Source of the DNA: JAVKSM01 sp039583705
GTDB lineage: Bacteria > Actinomycetota > Actinomycetes > Mycobacteriales > Pseudonocardiaceae
Direction of reading: 5' to 3'
Length of the DNA: 24,315 nucleotides
NCBI GenBank assembly: GCA_039583705.1
Contig: JAVKSM010000041.1
Span: forward strand, 1-24,315
Within the stretch, counting starts at the first letter, position 1, and every line of letters starts with the position of its first letter. The notes beneath the pieces were generated by a model. It searched no databases and was not told the origin of the DNA. It was given only the letters and a program-made list of their open reading frames with translations. Made by a program: the position numbers and the translations under genes. Below, in pieces: positions 16,486 to 23,650 of the stretch.

Positions 16486-17235
16486 ACGACCCCGTCGTCC
16501 TTGCCTATTCGCTCGCTGAACGGCTGCCCGCCAGCGACCTGGCGGGGCCCTGGCTGCGGCGGCCGCGGACGGTCAAGCGGGACTGCTCACGCTGCGAGCA
16601 GCCTCCTCAGCCGCCGTCATGCGGGCCGCCTGTGGCGAGCTGCTTGCCGCGCTAACACACACCTCCGCCGCCCACCTCGCCGGCATGCTCGCCGGCGCTG
16701 CCGGCGCCGTCACCGCCGCCCGGCGGCGCCAACAGGTCCAGGTTGTCTGGACCGGCCCATACTCCGGCGTCACCACCGGCCGGCTCACCGTCGCCGTCGT
16801 CATCGAGCTCATCGACTCGGCCCGTCACGAGATCCTCCTCGTCAGCTACGCGACCCACAGCGAGCCCACCCTCACTAGGCGCTGGAACGAGCGGTCGGGC
16901 GCGGAGTCGAGGTGACGTTGCTGCTGGAGCGATCAGACGACAACCCGCACTACACCGGACCGAGCCAGCCGCTGCCCCACCTGCCGGCCACCCGACTGGC
17001 CTGGCCAGCCAGCCAACGTCGGCCCAGCGCCGCGCTGCACGCCAAGCTCACCGTCGTCGACCAAGAGACCGCGCTGATCGGAAGCTCTAACCTCACGTCA
17101 TTCGCCCTTGAGCACAACCTGGAATGCCGCGTCCTCATCCGCGGCGGACCCCAACCAAGCGAAATATCAGAACACATCCGCCAACTGGTCACCCTCAGTC
17201 ATCTCCGCGCGCCACCCGCGACCGCGAGCAGCTGA
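16482..17235 (+). pseudogene. drmC: DrmC, phospholipase D-like DISARM protein, two frameshifts
   Basis: Reading from the GTG at 16482 (GTGA overlap with drmB) gives VNDPVVLAYSLAERLPASDLA, then the frame is lost near the G-run at 16544-16547. It resumes one frame over as ALAAAAADGQAGLLTLRA..., is lost again near 16876-16880 (after SEPTLT), and resumes as ALERAVGRGVEVTLLLE to a stop at 17235. Each shift equals loss of one base. Repaired, the product is ~251 residues with a single HKD motif, HAKLTVVD followed by GSSNLT (nt ~17038-17097), typical of the one-motif PLD domain of DrmC. As written, no product would carry the whole protein. In the published Bacillus system drmC was the least essential gene, so DISARM might still work. 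Sequencing error is possible. Confidence 0.85.
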
Positions 17236-17591
17236 TCCCCCGCGACAGCAGGAGCCAACGCGGGATCAAACGAAACCTTCCGCTTACAAGGACGCTGCCA
17301 CGGACCGGCTGGTCTGTCATCGCTGATCAGGCTGCCCTCGCCGCTGTCCGTGGCGGCTGTGGTGGCTGGCGGCGGCAGAGTTTCGCAGTCATCGTGATTG
17401 ACAGAGTGTCCACTGAGGATGATCCGATCAACTACCAGCCCGTGCTGTCGGTGACTGGCGACTGTGGTTGGTGGGAGGATCGACGGCTCTGCCGACACGA
17501 GGAAGCGCCGATGGCGACGTACAGGGAGGGTGTGTCCGGCGTGAAGGGGGCCGAACCTGGGCTCCACGTTCGCCCTCCCACCGCTGCGGGG
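17236..17591. other. Non-coding gap after drmC
   Basis: No gene is recognised between drmC and the convergent small membrane-protein gene. A sequence TTGACA occurs at 17398-17403 but no fitting -10 or downstream gene follows. No strong U-tailed hairpin is seen. Confidence 0.4.
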
Positions 17592-17849
17592 TTACTTCTT
17601 CCGTGAGCGGCGATAGACCTGCTCAGTAGTCAGTGAAGCAACGCCGAGGATTCCGCTGGCCCAGCCGCCGAAAGGCAGCCAGGCGGCGATCATGAAGATC
17701 AGTCCGACGAGTGTCAGCAGGAGCAGCACCCGCGGCGCGACCAGCAGGATTGCTCGCCACCACTGGCCGTCGCGGCCCTGAACCAGCAGGAACAGCAGCC
17801 GTACCCACGGTGGCTCGGTTGCTGTGGCCTGCCGTCGGCCTTGTGCCAC
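17592..17849 (-). CDS. Small membrane protein, unknown function
   Basis: An 85-residue frame with a polar N-terminus, two hydrophobic stretches (~37-59, ILLVAPRVLLLLTLVGLIFMIAAW region, and a shorter ~60-72) and a basic C-terminus ending RRSRKK, so probably an inner-membrane protein with a positively charged cytoplasmic tail. I do not recognise a family. The GTG at 17849 is the likely start; no good ribosome binding site is visible. It is divergent from the PadR-type gene 154 nt away and could share its control region. The hydrophobic profile in otherwise charged GC-rich surroundings argues that it is a real gene. Confidence 0.55.
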   Translation of the reverse strand: MAQGRRQATATEPPWVRLLFLLVQGRDGQWWRAILLVAPRVLLLLTLVGLIFMIAAWLPFGGWASGILGVASLTTEQVYRRSRKK

Positions 17850-17899
17850 CGCGGTGATCGTTTGCGGGCAGCTCGCCGCGGGTCTCCTCGCTGTCGCGG

Positions 17900-17920
17900 C
17901 GCCCCTCGCCGGTCGGGGCG
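17900..17920. repeat. Inverted repeat in the divergent spacer
   Basis: CGCCCC (17900-17905) and GGGGCG (17915-17920) form a short hairpin in the region between the small membrane-protein gene and the PadR-type gene. It could be an operator or a fortuitous GC hairpin. Confidence 0.3.
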
Positions 17921-17990
17921 TTCGGCGGGCTGGGTGCGATCACCTCGACCCCGTCCGTCCGACCCTCTATCCATCGTTACCCGACCTAGG

Positions 17991-18003
17991 TAAGGTAAGC
18001 TCC
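17991..18003 (+). promoter_or_regulatory. Leaderless-type promoter of the PadR gene
   Basis: TAAGGT (17991-17996) fits the TANNNT -10 pattern exactly 7 nt before the GTG at 18004, the spacing of leaderless actinobacterial transcripts. The sequence GGTAAGGTAAG repeats a GGTAAG hexamer and follows the palindrome CCTAGG, so it may also be the site where the regulator binds its own promoter. Confidence 0.5.
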
Positions 18004-18390
18004 GTGTCGGTCACCCGTATCACCGGTGCGCTCCTCGACGTGCTGGACACCCTGCTCCACGCGGCCGAGGAGGGCAGTGAGCTGCACGGGTGGGCCATCA
18101 CGAAGTCCACCCGACGCTGCGGTCCCACTGTTTACACCGTGCTGGACCGCCTGGAGGACGCCGGCTGGGTCACCGGCCGCTGGGAAGCGCACAACCCCGC
18201 CCCCGGCAAGCCCCCGCGCCGCCTCTACGGGCTCACCCCCACTGGGTACACCACCGCGCGCGAGCTGCTCGCCGAGCGCCGCCCCGAGGCGTTGCACCGC
18301 CCCCCGGTGTCGAGGCACGCCCCGGCACCGGGACCGCTGTTCAACTTCTTCAACCGCCTCGGCCGGCGACTGCCGGGCGCTGCCCGGTAA
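18004..18390 (+). CDS. PadR-family transcriptional regulator
   Basis: A 128-residue winged-helix protein of PadR type. The sequence LLDVLDTLLHAAEEGSELHG and PTVYTVLDRLEDAGWVTGRWE gives the recognition helix, and GKPPRRLYGLTPTG forms the wing, all at usual spacing. The C-terminal dimerisation helix is short and ends NFFNRLGRRLPG, typical of the small actinobacterial subfamily. PadR proteins usually repress an adjacent gene and often themselves in response to a small molecule. The TPR gene starts 18 nt downstream, so it is the likely operon partner. Start at GTG 18004 is supported by the -10 box ahead of it. Confidence 0.85.
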   Translation: MSVTRITGALLDVLDTLLHAAEEGSELHGWAITKSTRRCGPTVYTVLDRLEDAGWVTGRWEAHNPAPGKPPRRLYGLTPTGYTTARELLAERRPEALHRPPVSRHAPAPGPLFNFFNRLGRRLPGAAR

Positions 18391-18408
18391 ACTCGTGGAG
18401 AGGGCGTG

Positions 18409-19713
18409 ATGGACCTTCCGGATTTACTGTTCACCGTCCTCACCGGACTGGCGGTCAACGAGTGCTCCCACTTCTCCGAATGGGCGGCGGGGCGGCTGAT
18501 CGGTTGGGCGGTCCGCCTCTCGTACGGCAACAGGGCCCGGGCCCAGGTTCGCCTCATCGAGCACACCGGGGATCTGGACCGCTGCTCCAGCCAGCTCGGC
18601 AAGCTGTGCCTTGCCCTCGGCTTCACGGTCCGGGGCATCCTCGATTGGATACGCCGGAAAACCGATCGCTTCACCCTCCCGCACAGCGGTTGGCCGGACC
18701 CGGTCGACTTTCCCGGCATGACCGTGGAAGCCGTCAGCCTCGCCCTACGAGGGTTCGACGACATCGCCGCACTGCCCCGCGCTGACCGCAAGAAGTTCGG
18801 TGTATGGACCGCGCGGTTACGTGAGCTGCTCGGGCATCCGGCCGAGGTGTTCGACCAGGACAGTACGGCACAACTGCTTACCGCCGCCGCGTCCGCATGC
18901 GAGGTGTACATCGATGACCGAGACGAGCGCACGGCCGAGAGCCTTGCCAATGCCGCTCATCCCCTCGCCGAGCGTCTCGCCCCCGACCATCCGGCCGTCT
19001 TGGATCTGCGCCGCGGCTACGCCTACACACAACTCCAGCTCGGCCGCTATGAGCGAGCCGTAGGGCTGCTGCGTGAGCTCAGCGTGGAAGAAACCCGAAC
19101 CTTCGGCGACCACGACCCTGCCACTTTCCGGACACGACGCCTGCTGAGCTGGGCGCAAGGATGCGCCAAGCTCTTGCCAGAGGCCGAGGCGGGATTCCGC
19201 GACCTCGACACCCGCATGGCGCAGCAGCCCAACGCTGACATGCCGCTGAGGCTGCACATCCACTGCATGCTCTCCTGGACGATCTTCCTCCAGGGGCGCC
19301 TGGAGGAGGCGGCGCACAGCTACGACGCAGTTATCTCCGGCCGGTCACGGGAGCTGGGCCCCGACCACCGCGACACCCTGGACGCCCAGCACTCCAAGGG
19401 AAAGATGTTCGTACTGTCTGGAGACGGCTCACGAGCACACGCGGTCCTGCAGCCTGTCCTGGCCCACCGCACCCATGTCCGGGGCCGCCACCACCCCGAC
19501 ACGCTGGAGACCCGCAAATACCTCGCTGTAGCCGGCGCCCTCACACGCCCTCACAGCGCCCGCACACGCCGCAAGACGCTCCGCGAACTCCGCCGCATCA
19601 TGTGGATGCAGACCAAGAAGCTCGGCTCCGACCACCCGAACACCCACGACACCTGGCGGTGGCTCGCCACACTCGCCGGACCGACGGAGAAGCGATGCAA
19701 CTCGGACTCCTGA
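18409..19713 (+). CDS. TPR-repeat protein
   Basis: A 434-residue protein. Residues ~170-430 contain tetratricopeptide repeats of the kinesin-light-chain type seen in actinobacterial regulatory and STAND proteins: RLAPDHPAVLDLR...YTQLQLGRYERAVGLL, TFGDHDPATFRTRRLL, LGPDHRDTLDAQHSKGKM, GRHHPDTLETRKYLAVAGA and LGSDHPNTHDTWRWLATL. The N-terminal ~150 residues have no domain I can name and no signal peptide. TPR solenoids mediate protein-protein contacts, so this could be a sensor or scaffold. Start: the ATG at 18409 follows GGAGAGGG (18397-18404); an adjacent GTG at 18406 is an alternative. It follows the PadR gene and overlaps the isomerase gene by 19 nt, so the three are probably co-transcribed. 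Confidence 0.8.
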   Translation: MDLPDLLFTVLTGLAVNECSHFSEWAAGRLIGWAVRLSYGNRARAQVRLIEHTGDLDRCSSQLGKLCLALGFTVRGILDWIRRKTDRFTLPHSGWPDPVDFPGMTVEAVSLALRGFDDIAALPRADRKKFGVWTARLRELLGHPAEVFDQDSTAQLLTAAASACEVYIDDRDERTAESLANAAHPLAERLAPDHPAVLDLRRGYAYTQLQLGRYERAVGLLRELSVEETRTFGDHDPATFRTRRLLSWAQGCAKLLPEAEAGFRDLDTRMAQQPNADMPLRLHIHCMLSWTIFLQGRLEEAAHSYDAVISGRSRELGPDHRDTLDAQHSKGKMFVLSGDGSRAHAVLQPVLAHRTHVRGRHHPDTLETRKYLAVAGALTRPHSARTRRKTLRELRRIMWMQTKKLGSDHPNTHDTWRWLATLAGPTEKRCNSDS

Positions 19714-20780
19714 CCGCATGCCTACCCTGGCTATCCCTCGCCGAGGTCACAGCCTGGGCTTCCCGAACCGGCTATGAGTCCCTCGAGGTGGCAGCCTGGC
19801 CCACCAACAGCCCCCACATCCACCACGCCGCTCACATCGACGTCGCCGACTTCTCCGACACCACCGCCGAACGGATCCGGGAACTGCTGGACCGGTACAG
19901 CCTCACCATCGCCGCCCTGACCTACTGCGACAACAACCTGCACGGCGACAGCAGGGAACGCGACCGCATCCATCGGCATCTGCGGGCCTGCATCAACGCC
20001 GCAGCAGCCCTGGACGTCCCCTACGTCAGCACCTTCATCGGCCGCGACGTCACACGATCGGTAGCTGACAACCTCAAGCTGGCCGAACATCACCTGCCCC
20101 CGCTGGTGACCTACGCAGCCGAACGCGGCGTGCGCCTGCTCGCCGAGAACTGCCCGATGGAGGGATGGCACCCCGACGGATATCCCGGCAACCTCGCCTA
20201 CTCCCCCGAACTGTGGGACTGGATGTTCGACCTCGGCTTCCTGCTCACCTACGACCCCTCCCACCTACCATGGCTCGGCATCAACCCCCTCGACGCCCTG
20301 GAATACGCCCTGAACCGCGGCATGGTCGCGCACGTCCAAGCGAAAGACATCGAGATCGACGAGCGGGCACGGACCCGCTACAGCATCTTCGGCAAGACAG
20401 TACAACGCACCTCGCCCACCGACGTCGGATGGTGGCGCTACCGCATCCCCGGGCAAGGCACGCTCAACTGGAACCACCTCATCGACACCCTCCACAACGC
20501 CGGCTACGACAGTGCCGTCGCCGTCGAACACGAAGACCCCATATGGGGCGGCACACTCGATAAAACCAAACACGGCCTACAGATCGCCGCCCACACCCTA
20601 CAGCCCCTCATCCACCCAAAAAGTAAAGCCACACCCACACAGCAACCATCAGCGTATAAGCGGACCACAGGTGCGGCCCCCCGGAAGCCTCACCCCGGGG
20701 GACCACACCCAACCAACGTCCGCTCCCTGTCAAAACTCACCAACCACCCTCGGCAGAATCACTCGAACCCGCAACCTTAA
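19695..20780 (+). CDS. Sugar phosphate isomerase/epimerase-like TIM-barrel protein
   Basis: A protein of the xylose isomerase-like TIM-barrel (AP endonuclease family 2) fold. It begins MQLGLLTACLPWLSLAEV...GYESLEVAAWP, as in sugar phosphate isomerases/epimerases. Candidate metal ligands are E151 (LLAENCPMEGWHP), D187/H190 (DPSHL), H213 (VAHVQAKD) and E278 (VAVEHED), in the family order E-D/H-H-E. The substrate is not predictable. The fold ends near residue 306 (about nt 20612). The remaining ~55 residues are low-complexity sequence reading through a GC hairpin and a tRNA T-arm-like motif, so the original stop may have been lost. The ATG at 19695 follows GGAGAAG and lies inside the end of the TPR gene (19-nt overlap), implying translational coupling. 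Confidence 0.82.
   Translation: MQLGLLTACLPWLSLAEVTAWASRTGYESLEVAAWPTNSPHIHHAAHIDVADFSDTTAERIRELLDRYSLTIAALTYCDNNLHGDSRERDRIHRHLRACINAAAALDVPYVSTFIGRDVTRSVADNLKLAEHHLPPLVTYAAERGVRLLAENCPMEGWHPDGYPGNLAYSPELWDWMFDLGFLLTYDPSHLPWLGINPLDALEYALNRGMVAHVQAKDIEIDERARTRYSIFGKTVQRTSPTDVGWWRYRIPGQGTLNWNHLIDTLHNAGYDSAVAVEHEDPIWGGTLDKTKHGLQIAAHTLQPLIHPKSKATPTQQPSAYKRTTGAAPRKPHPGGPHPTNVRSLSKLTNHPRQNHSNPQP
20675..20704. terminator. GC-rich hairpin, terminator-like, inside the isomerase tail
   Basis: CCCCCGG (20678-20684) pairs with CCGGGGG (20695-20701) around a 10-nt loop, and the stem extends across one mismatch. It sits just after the natural end of the isomerase fold but before the stop codon. That fits the terminator of an originally shorter gene. 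There is no U-tract. Confidence 0.45.
20749..20780 (-). other. tRNA T-arm-like fragment, possible second attachment site
   Basis: On the minus strand this reads AAGGTTGCGGGTTCGAGT, the look of a tRNA variable region plus T-loop, but the 3' T-stem does not pair, so it is not a functional tRNA end. Its 18 nt at 20761-20778 match 1880-1897 in the tRNA-Arg fragment with one difference and in the same orientation. It may be a decayed or imperfect attachment core, or a chance hit to a highly conserved motif. Confidence 0.3.
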
Positions 20781-20853
20781 GGCGGGGCCTCAGCGGCGGC
20801 ATCGACCACCCCGGTATCTCGTAAGTCGACCTCGTACGGCAGGATCGGCTGCC

Positions 20854-21600
20854 ATGCGTGTCGCCGCTATCCACTCCCGTGGGTTTCGCAACCTCTGCGG
20901 GCGGGTGCCGCTGTCGTCTCCGCTGTCGGTGCTCGTCGGCGAGAACAATGCTGGCAAGTCGAACGTCATCGACGCCTGCCGGGTGCTGTTCCTGCCGGAG
21001 GCTGGACCTCGGGCACGCCCGTGGGTCAGCGCCGAGGACTTCAGCCATGACGGCACCGGTACTCGGGTTACCGATGAGCTTGAGCTTGAGGCGGAACTGG
21101 TGGACCTCACAGAGTCTGAACAGGCGCGGATGGTGACTTGTCTGGCGCCATCGCTTGGACCAGGGTGCGCCCGGCTGCGGATGCGCGCCCGGCTGCGGCC
21201 CGACCAGCGCGTGGACACCGAGTGGATCGGCGGAGACAGCGATCATCCCGACATCGAGCGCTGGGCGCACGATCACCGTCACCTACCTGCACCCGCTGCG
21301 TGATGCCGCGTCGGATCTTCGGCCCGGCCGCGATAATCGGCTCGTGGCACTACTCGGGTCGCTGGCCCCCGACGGACATCCCGACCGCGCTTTGATCGAG
21401 CAGATCACCCAACAGGCCAACGTTGCGCTGGACGGTGTCGCTGCCATACGGAAGGCCAAGACCCGTGTCCAGGCCCGGCTGGACGGGCTGACCGGTGGTG
21501 GTGGGCTTGGCCAACGCACGGACCTGGTGTTCGCCGAGGCACAGTTCGAACGCGCGGTGGCAGCGCTGCGCGCGATGGCCGGTCGGGTGCATATGCATCG
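20854..21600 (+). pseudogene. OLD-family ATP-dependent nuclease, frameshifted N-terminal fragment
   Basis: The first 149 residues (ATG 20854 to TGA 21303) have the N-terminus of an OLD/RecF-like AAA ATPase: MRVAAIHSRGFRNL, then Walker A VGENNAGKSN (residues 28-37). Near 21255-21265, within IERW, the frame changes. The neighbouring frame continues with TITVTYLHPLRDAASDLRPGRDNRL and a coiled-coil-like region to about 21590. The ABC signature, Walker B and the C-terminal TOPRIM nuclease are missing; a full OLD protein is over 500 residues. So the gene is both frameshifted (one extra base or two lost) and truncated at the 3' end. Active OLD nucleases act in phage defence, in some cases with a UvrD-like partner (Gabija). 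It follows the isomerase by 73 nt. Confidence 0.75.
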
Positions 21601-21617
21601 ACCGGGGAAGGCGCAGC

Positions 21618-21875
21618 GTGCGGGTGGTCGCGGTCGGGGCAGGTTTCGCAGGGGCTGGATTGTGCGTGGCATTGATTGTCGCAGGCTGCAGTGACTCCGG
21701 CGCTACGCCATCTGCATCCTCCCAGGTGAATCCCGAGCCGACAACCTCCTTTGTGGAGGGTGGAGATGATCTCCCGGCCATGATCACTCCTACCACCGAG
21801 CTGCTCACACCAGCTAGTACCAGCACACCCGGGCCGATCGCACCACCAACCACCCCCGCCACCGCCGCCGAGTGA
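21618..21875 (+). CDS. Small secreted lipoprotein
   Basis: An 85-residue protein with a short positively charged start, a hydrophobic segment AGFAGAGLCVALIVAGC and a clear lipobox (LIVAGC) at about residue 24, followed by SDSG. The mature part is rich in Ser, Thr and Pro, as in small actinobacterial lipoproteins. It would be acylated on the cysteine after cleavage by signal peptidase II and anchored on the outer face of the membrane. The GTG at 21618 is preceded by GGGGAAGG (21604-21611). No function is recognised. The next gene starts 12 nt after its stop, suggesting an operon with the membrane protein. The palindrome TGCATATGCA lies upstream, around 21588-21597. Confidence 0.7.
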   Translation: MRVVAVGAGFAGAGLCVALIVAGCSDSGATPSASSQVNPEPTTSFVEGGDDLPAMITPTTELLTPASTSTPGPIAPPTTPATAAE

Positions 21876-21887
21876 TCAGGTAGGGGA

Positions 21888-22253
21888 ATGACTCGACTTT
21901 CACCGGCGGATGGGGTGCATGCCCCCAGCGCCTCGGTTGATGTCGTCGCGGTGGCGTCTCCGGGACAGCGGCGTGCGACTGAGGGCAGCGGCCTGCTCGG
22001 CGTCGTCGGAGCGATCACATCTCAATCGGTGTTGGTGACAGCGCTGCTCTACTACTTCGGCTGGGTGCAGGCTTATGGCGCAGCAGCCGCAGCGCCATCA
22101 CCCGCGGGTGCCCCGCCGCCCACCGCTCGTCTTGGGTGTGGTGGTGCTCGTGTTGGTCGCGTAGGAGGGCTTGGATCAGCCGGTGCAGCTGCATGCTATC
22201 GGCGTCGATGCGGGCCAGTGCCCGCTGGCGCAGCAGTTGGGTCAGGGTTGTGA
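21888..22253 (+). pseudogene. Membrane protein, 3'-truncated
   Basis: The ATG at 21888 follows AGGTAGGGGA and opens a protein whose first ~63 residues end in GLLGVVGAITSQSVLVTALLYYFGWVQAYG. This is the characteristic first transmembrane segment of a widespread actinobacterial membrane protein of unknown function, which in relatives continues for hundreds of residues. At about 22075-22090 that similarity stops and the frame continues as a shadow of the NB-ARC gene on the other strand, to a chance stop at 22253. The gene was therefore cut by a recombination breakpoint. It was probably co-transcribed with the lipoprotein. The family recollection is from memory and not named. Confidence 0.6.
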
Positions 22254-23650
22254 ACCTCAGCGGGTCAGCGGCCGCGGTGACCAGTGGTTCGGGCAGCAGG
22301 TCGGGGTGGGCGGTCAGCAGAGTGAACGGGATCGGCTCCGGCGCCAGATACGCGGCGAGGGTGAGCAGGCACACCGCGGCGGGCGCCTCGGCGGCGAGCT
22401 GGTCGAGGGCCATTAGCCAGCTCGCGGCCAGCGACACCGGATAACCAGCTGGCTTGCCTCGGGCGAGCACGTCGACAGTCCGCTCGTGCAGCAATCGCAG
22501 GTACTCCTCCACCGCAGTCCCGGTGTCGACCAGGTAGGTACCAGCTTGGGTCAGCGCCAGCGGCAGGTAACCCAGCGCCTCGGCCACCCGCGCCGCGTCC
22601 TGCTCGGACAGGCGAGGGGCGCGCCGCCGCAGTAACTCGGTCGACTCCGCCGCGTCGAGCAGGTCAACTGGTACGGGGATGGCGAGTTCTTCCCATCCGG
22701 GGTGTCGCGAGGTCACCACCACCTGCCCCCCACCCCCACCGCCGCTGGGTAGGTAGGGGGCGAGCTGGTCGGGGTGAGTGGCGTTGTCGTAGACCAGCAA
22801 CCACCGGCTGCGGGTAGCCAGCTCACCGAGCAACCGGGCCACCGCGGTTACCGCAGACTCATCGGGACCGGCGAGGCCCAGGGCGCGGGCGAGCTCGCCC
22901 AGCCGGTCAGCCACCAGCCGGGGGTCTTCGGCAGACACCCACCACGCCACGTCATAGTCGCCAGCGTGGCGGTGGGCGTACTCGACGACCAGGGCGGTTT
23001 TGCCGATCCCGCCCATGCCATGCAACGCCTGCACCACCGCCACGCCGCTATCGGAGTGCAGCGAGGTATGCAGCGCATCGAGCAGGGTCGCGCGGCCGGT
23101 GAACAGGGGGTTGCGGGCGGGCAGGTTCCACACCCCGCCCCACCGGCACCTCCGCCCCTTGGGCGCAGGGCAGCTCCCGCAGCGCCTGGTACAGCTTCTC
23201 GCCTAATTCTTCCGGGCTGGGCACGGTGGCGGTGGTCAGCCCGCTGTCGAGCAGGCGGGCGCGGAAGGCCAGTTGGCGTGCCCCATGGGCGGGGTCGACG
23301 AACAGTTCGCTGGGGCCTTCGGTCATCTCGCCGAGCAGGAACACCAACCGGGGCAGCCCGGCGGTGGTCGCGGTGTCGTATTCCAGTTCGGTGTAGGACA
23401 GCTCCGGGCGATCGGCCACCGGGGAGCCGTAGCGGAACCCCACCACGGCCACGTACACATCCGCCGCCTCCACCGCATCCCGGCACACCCGCTCCGGCGG
23501 GTCGGGCCTCGCGGTGAAGTAGGCCATGTCCGCGACGGCGTCCCCCGCCCGGCAGATCGCTGCCTCCGCCGCGGCGATGAACGAGCGGCCGACGGGTAGG
23601 CGGCGCAGCTCGCCGGTGTGGCTGATGAACACCCGCCGCGGCTGATCCAC
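22015..23650 (-). pseudogene. DUF4062-NB-ARC (STAND/NLR-like) protein, frameshifted and 3'-truncated
   Basis: Two frames join into one gene. The first, from GTG 23650, encodes a DUF4062 (TIR-like fold) domain: RRVFISHTGELRRLP, then AAEAAICRAGDAVADM, VYVAVVGFRYGSPV and PRLVFLLGE, ending QALRELP. The second begins NLPARNPLFTGR and holds an NB-ARC ATPase: P-loop GMGGIGKTAL, kinase-2 WLLVYDNA, VVVTSRH, GYLPLAL (GLPL) and an LHRLIQ site like MHD. One extra G in the C/G run at 23133-23141 separates them; without it the text reads R-V-W-N as expected. C-terminal TPR or other sensor repeats are missing: recognisable sequence ends at ~22080. Such STAND proteins are sensor-effector switches, several of which act in phage defence. 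The start lacks a ribosome binding site because an IS21 remnant abuts it. Confidence 0.8.

Noticed and set aside
17398..17403. A perfect TTGACA -35 hexamer
   Set aside because: No matching -10 at 16-18 nt and no gene on that strand immediately downstream.
20854..21875. A Gabija-like system built on the OLD-family gene
   Set aside because: The OLD gene is truncated before its TOPRIM domain and no UvrD-like helicase follows.
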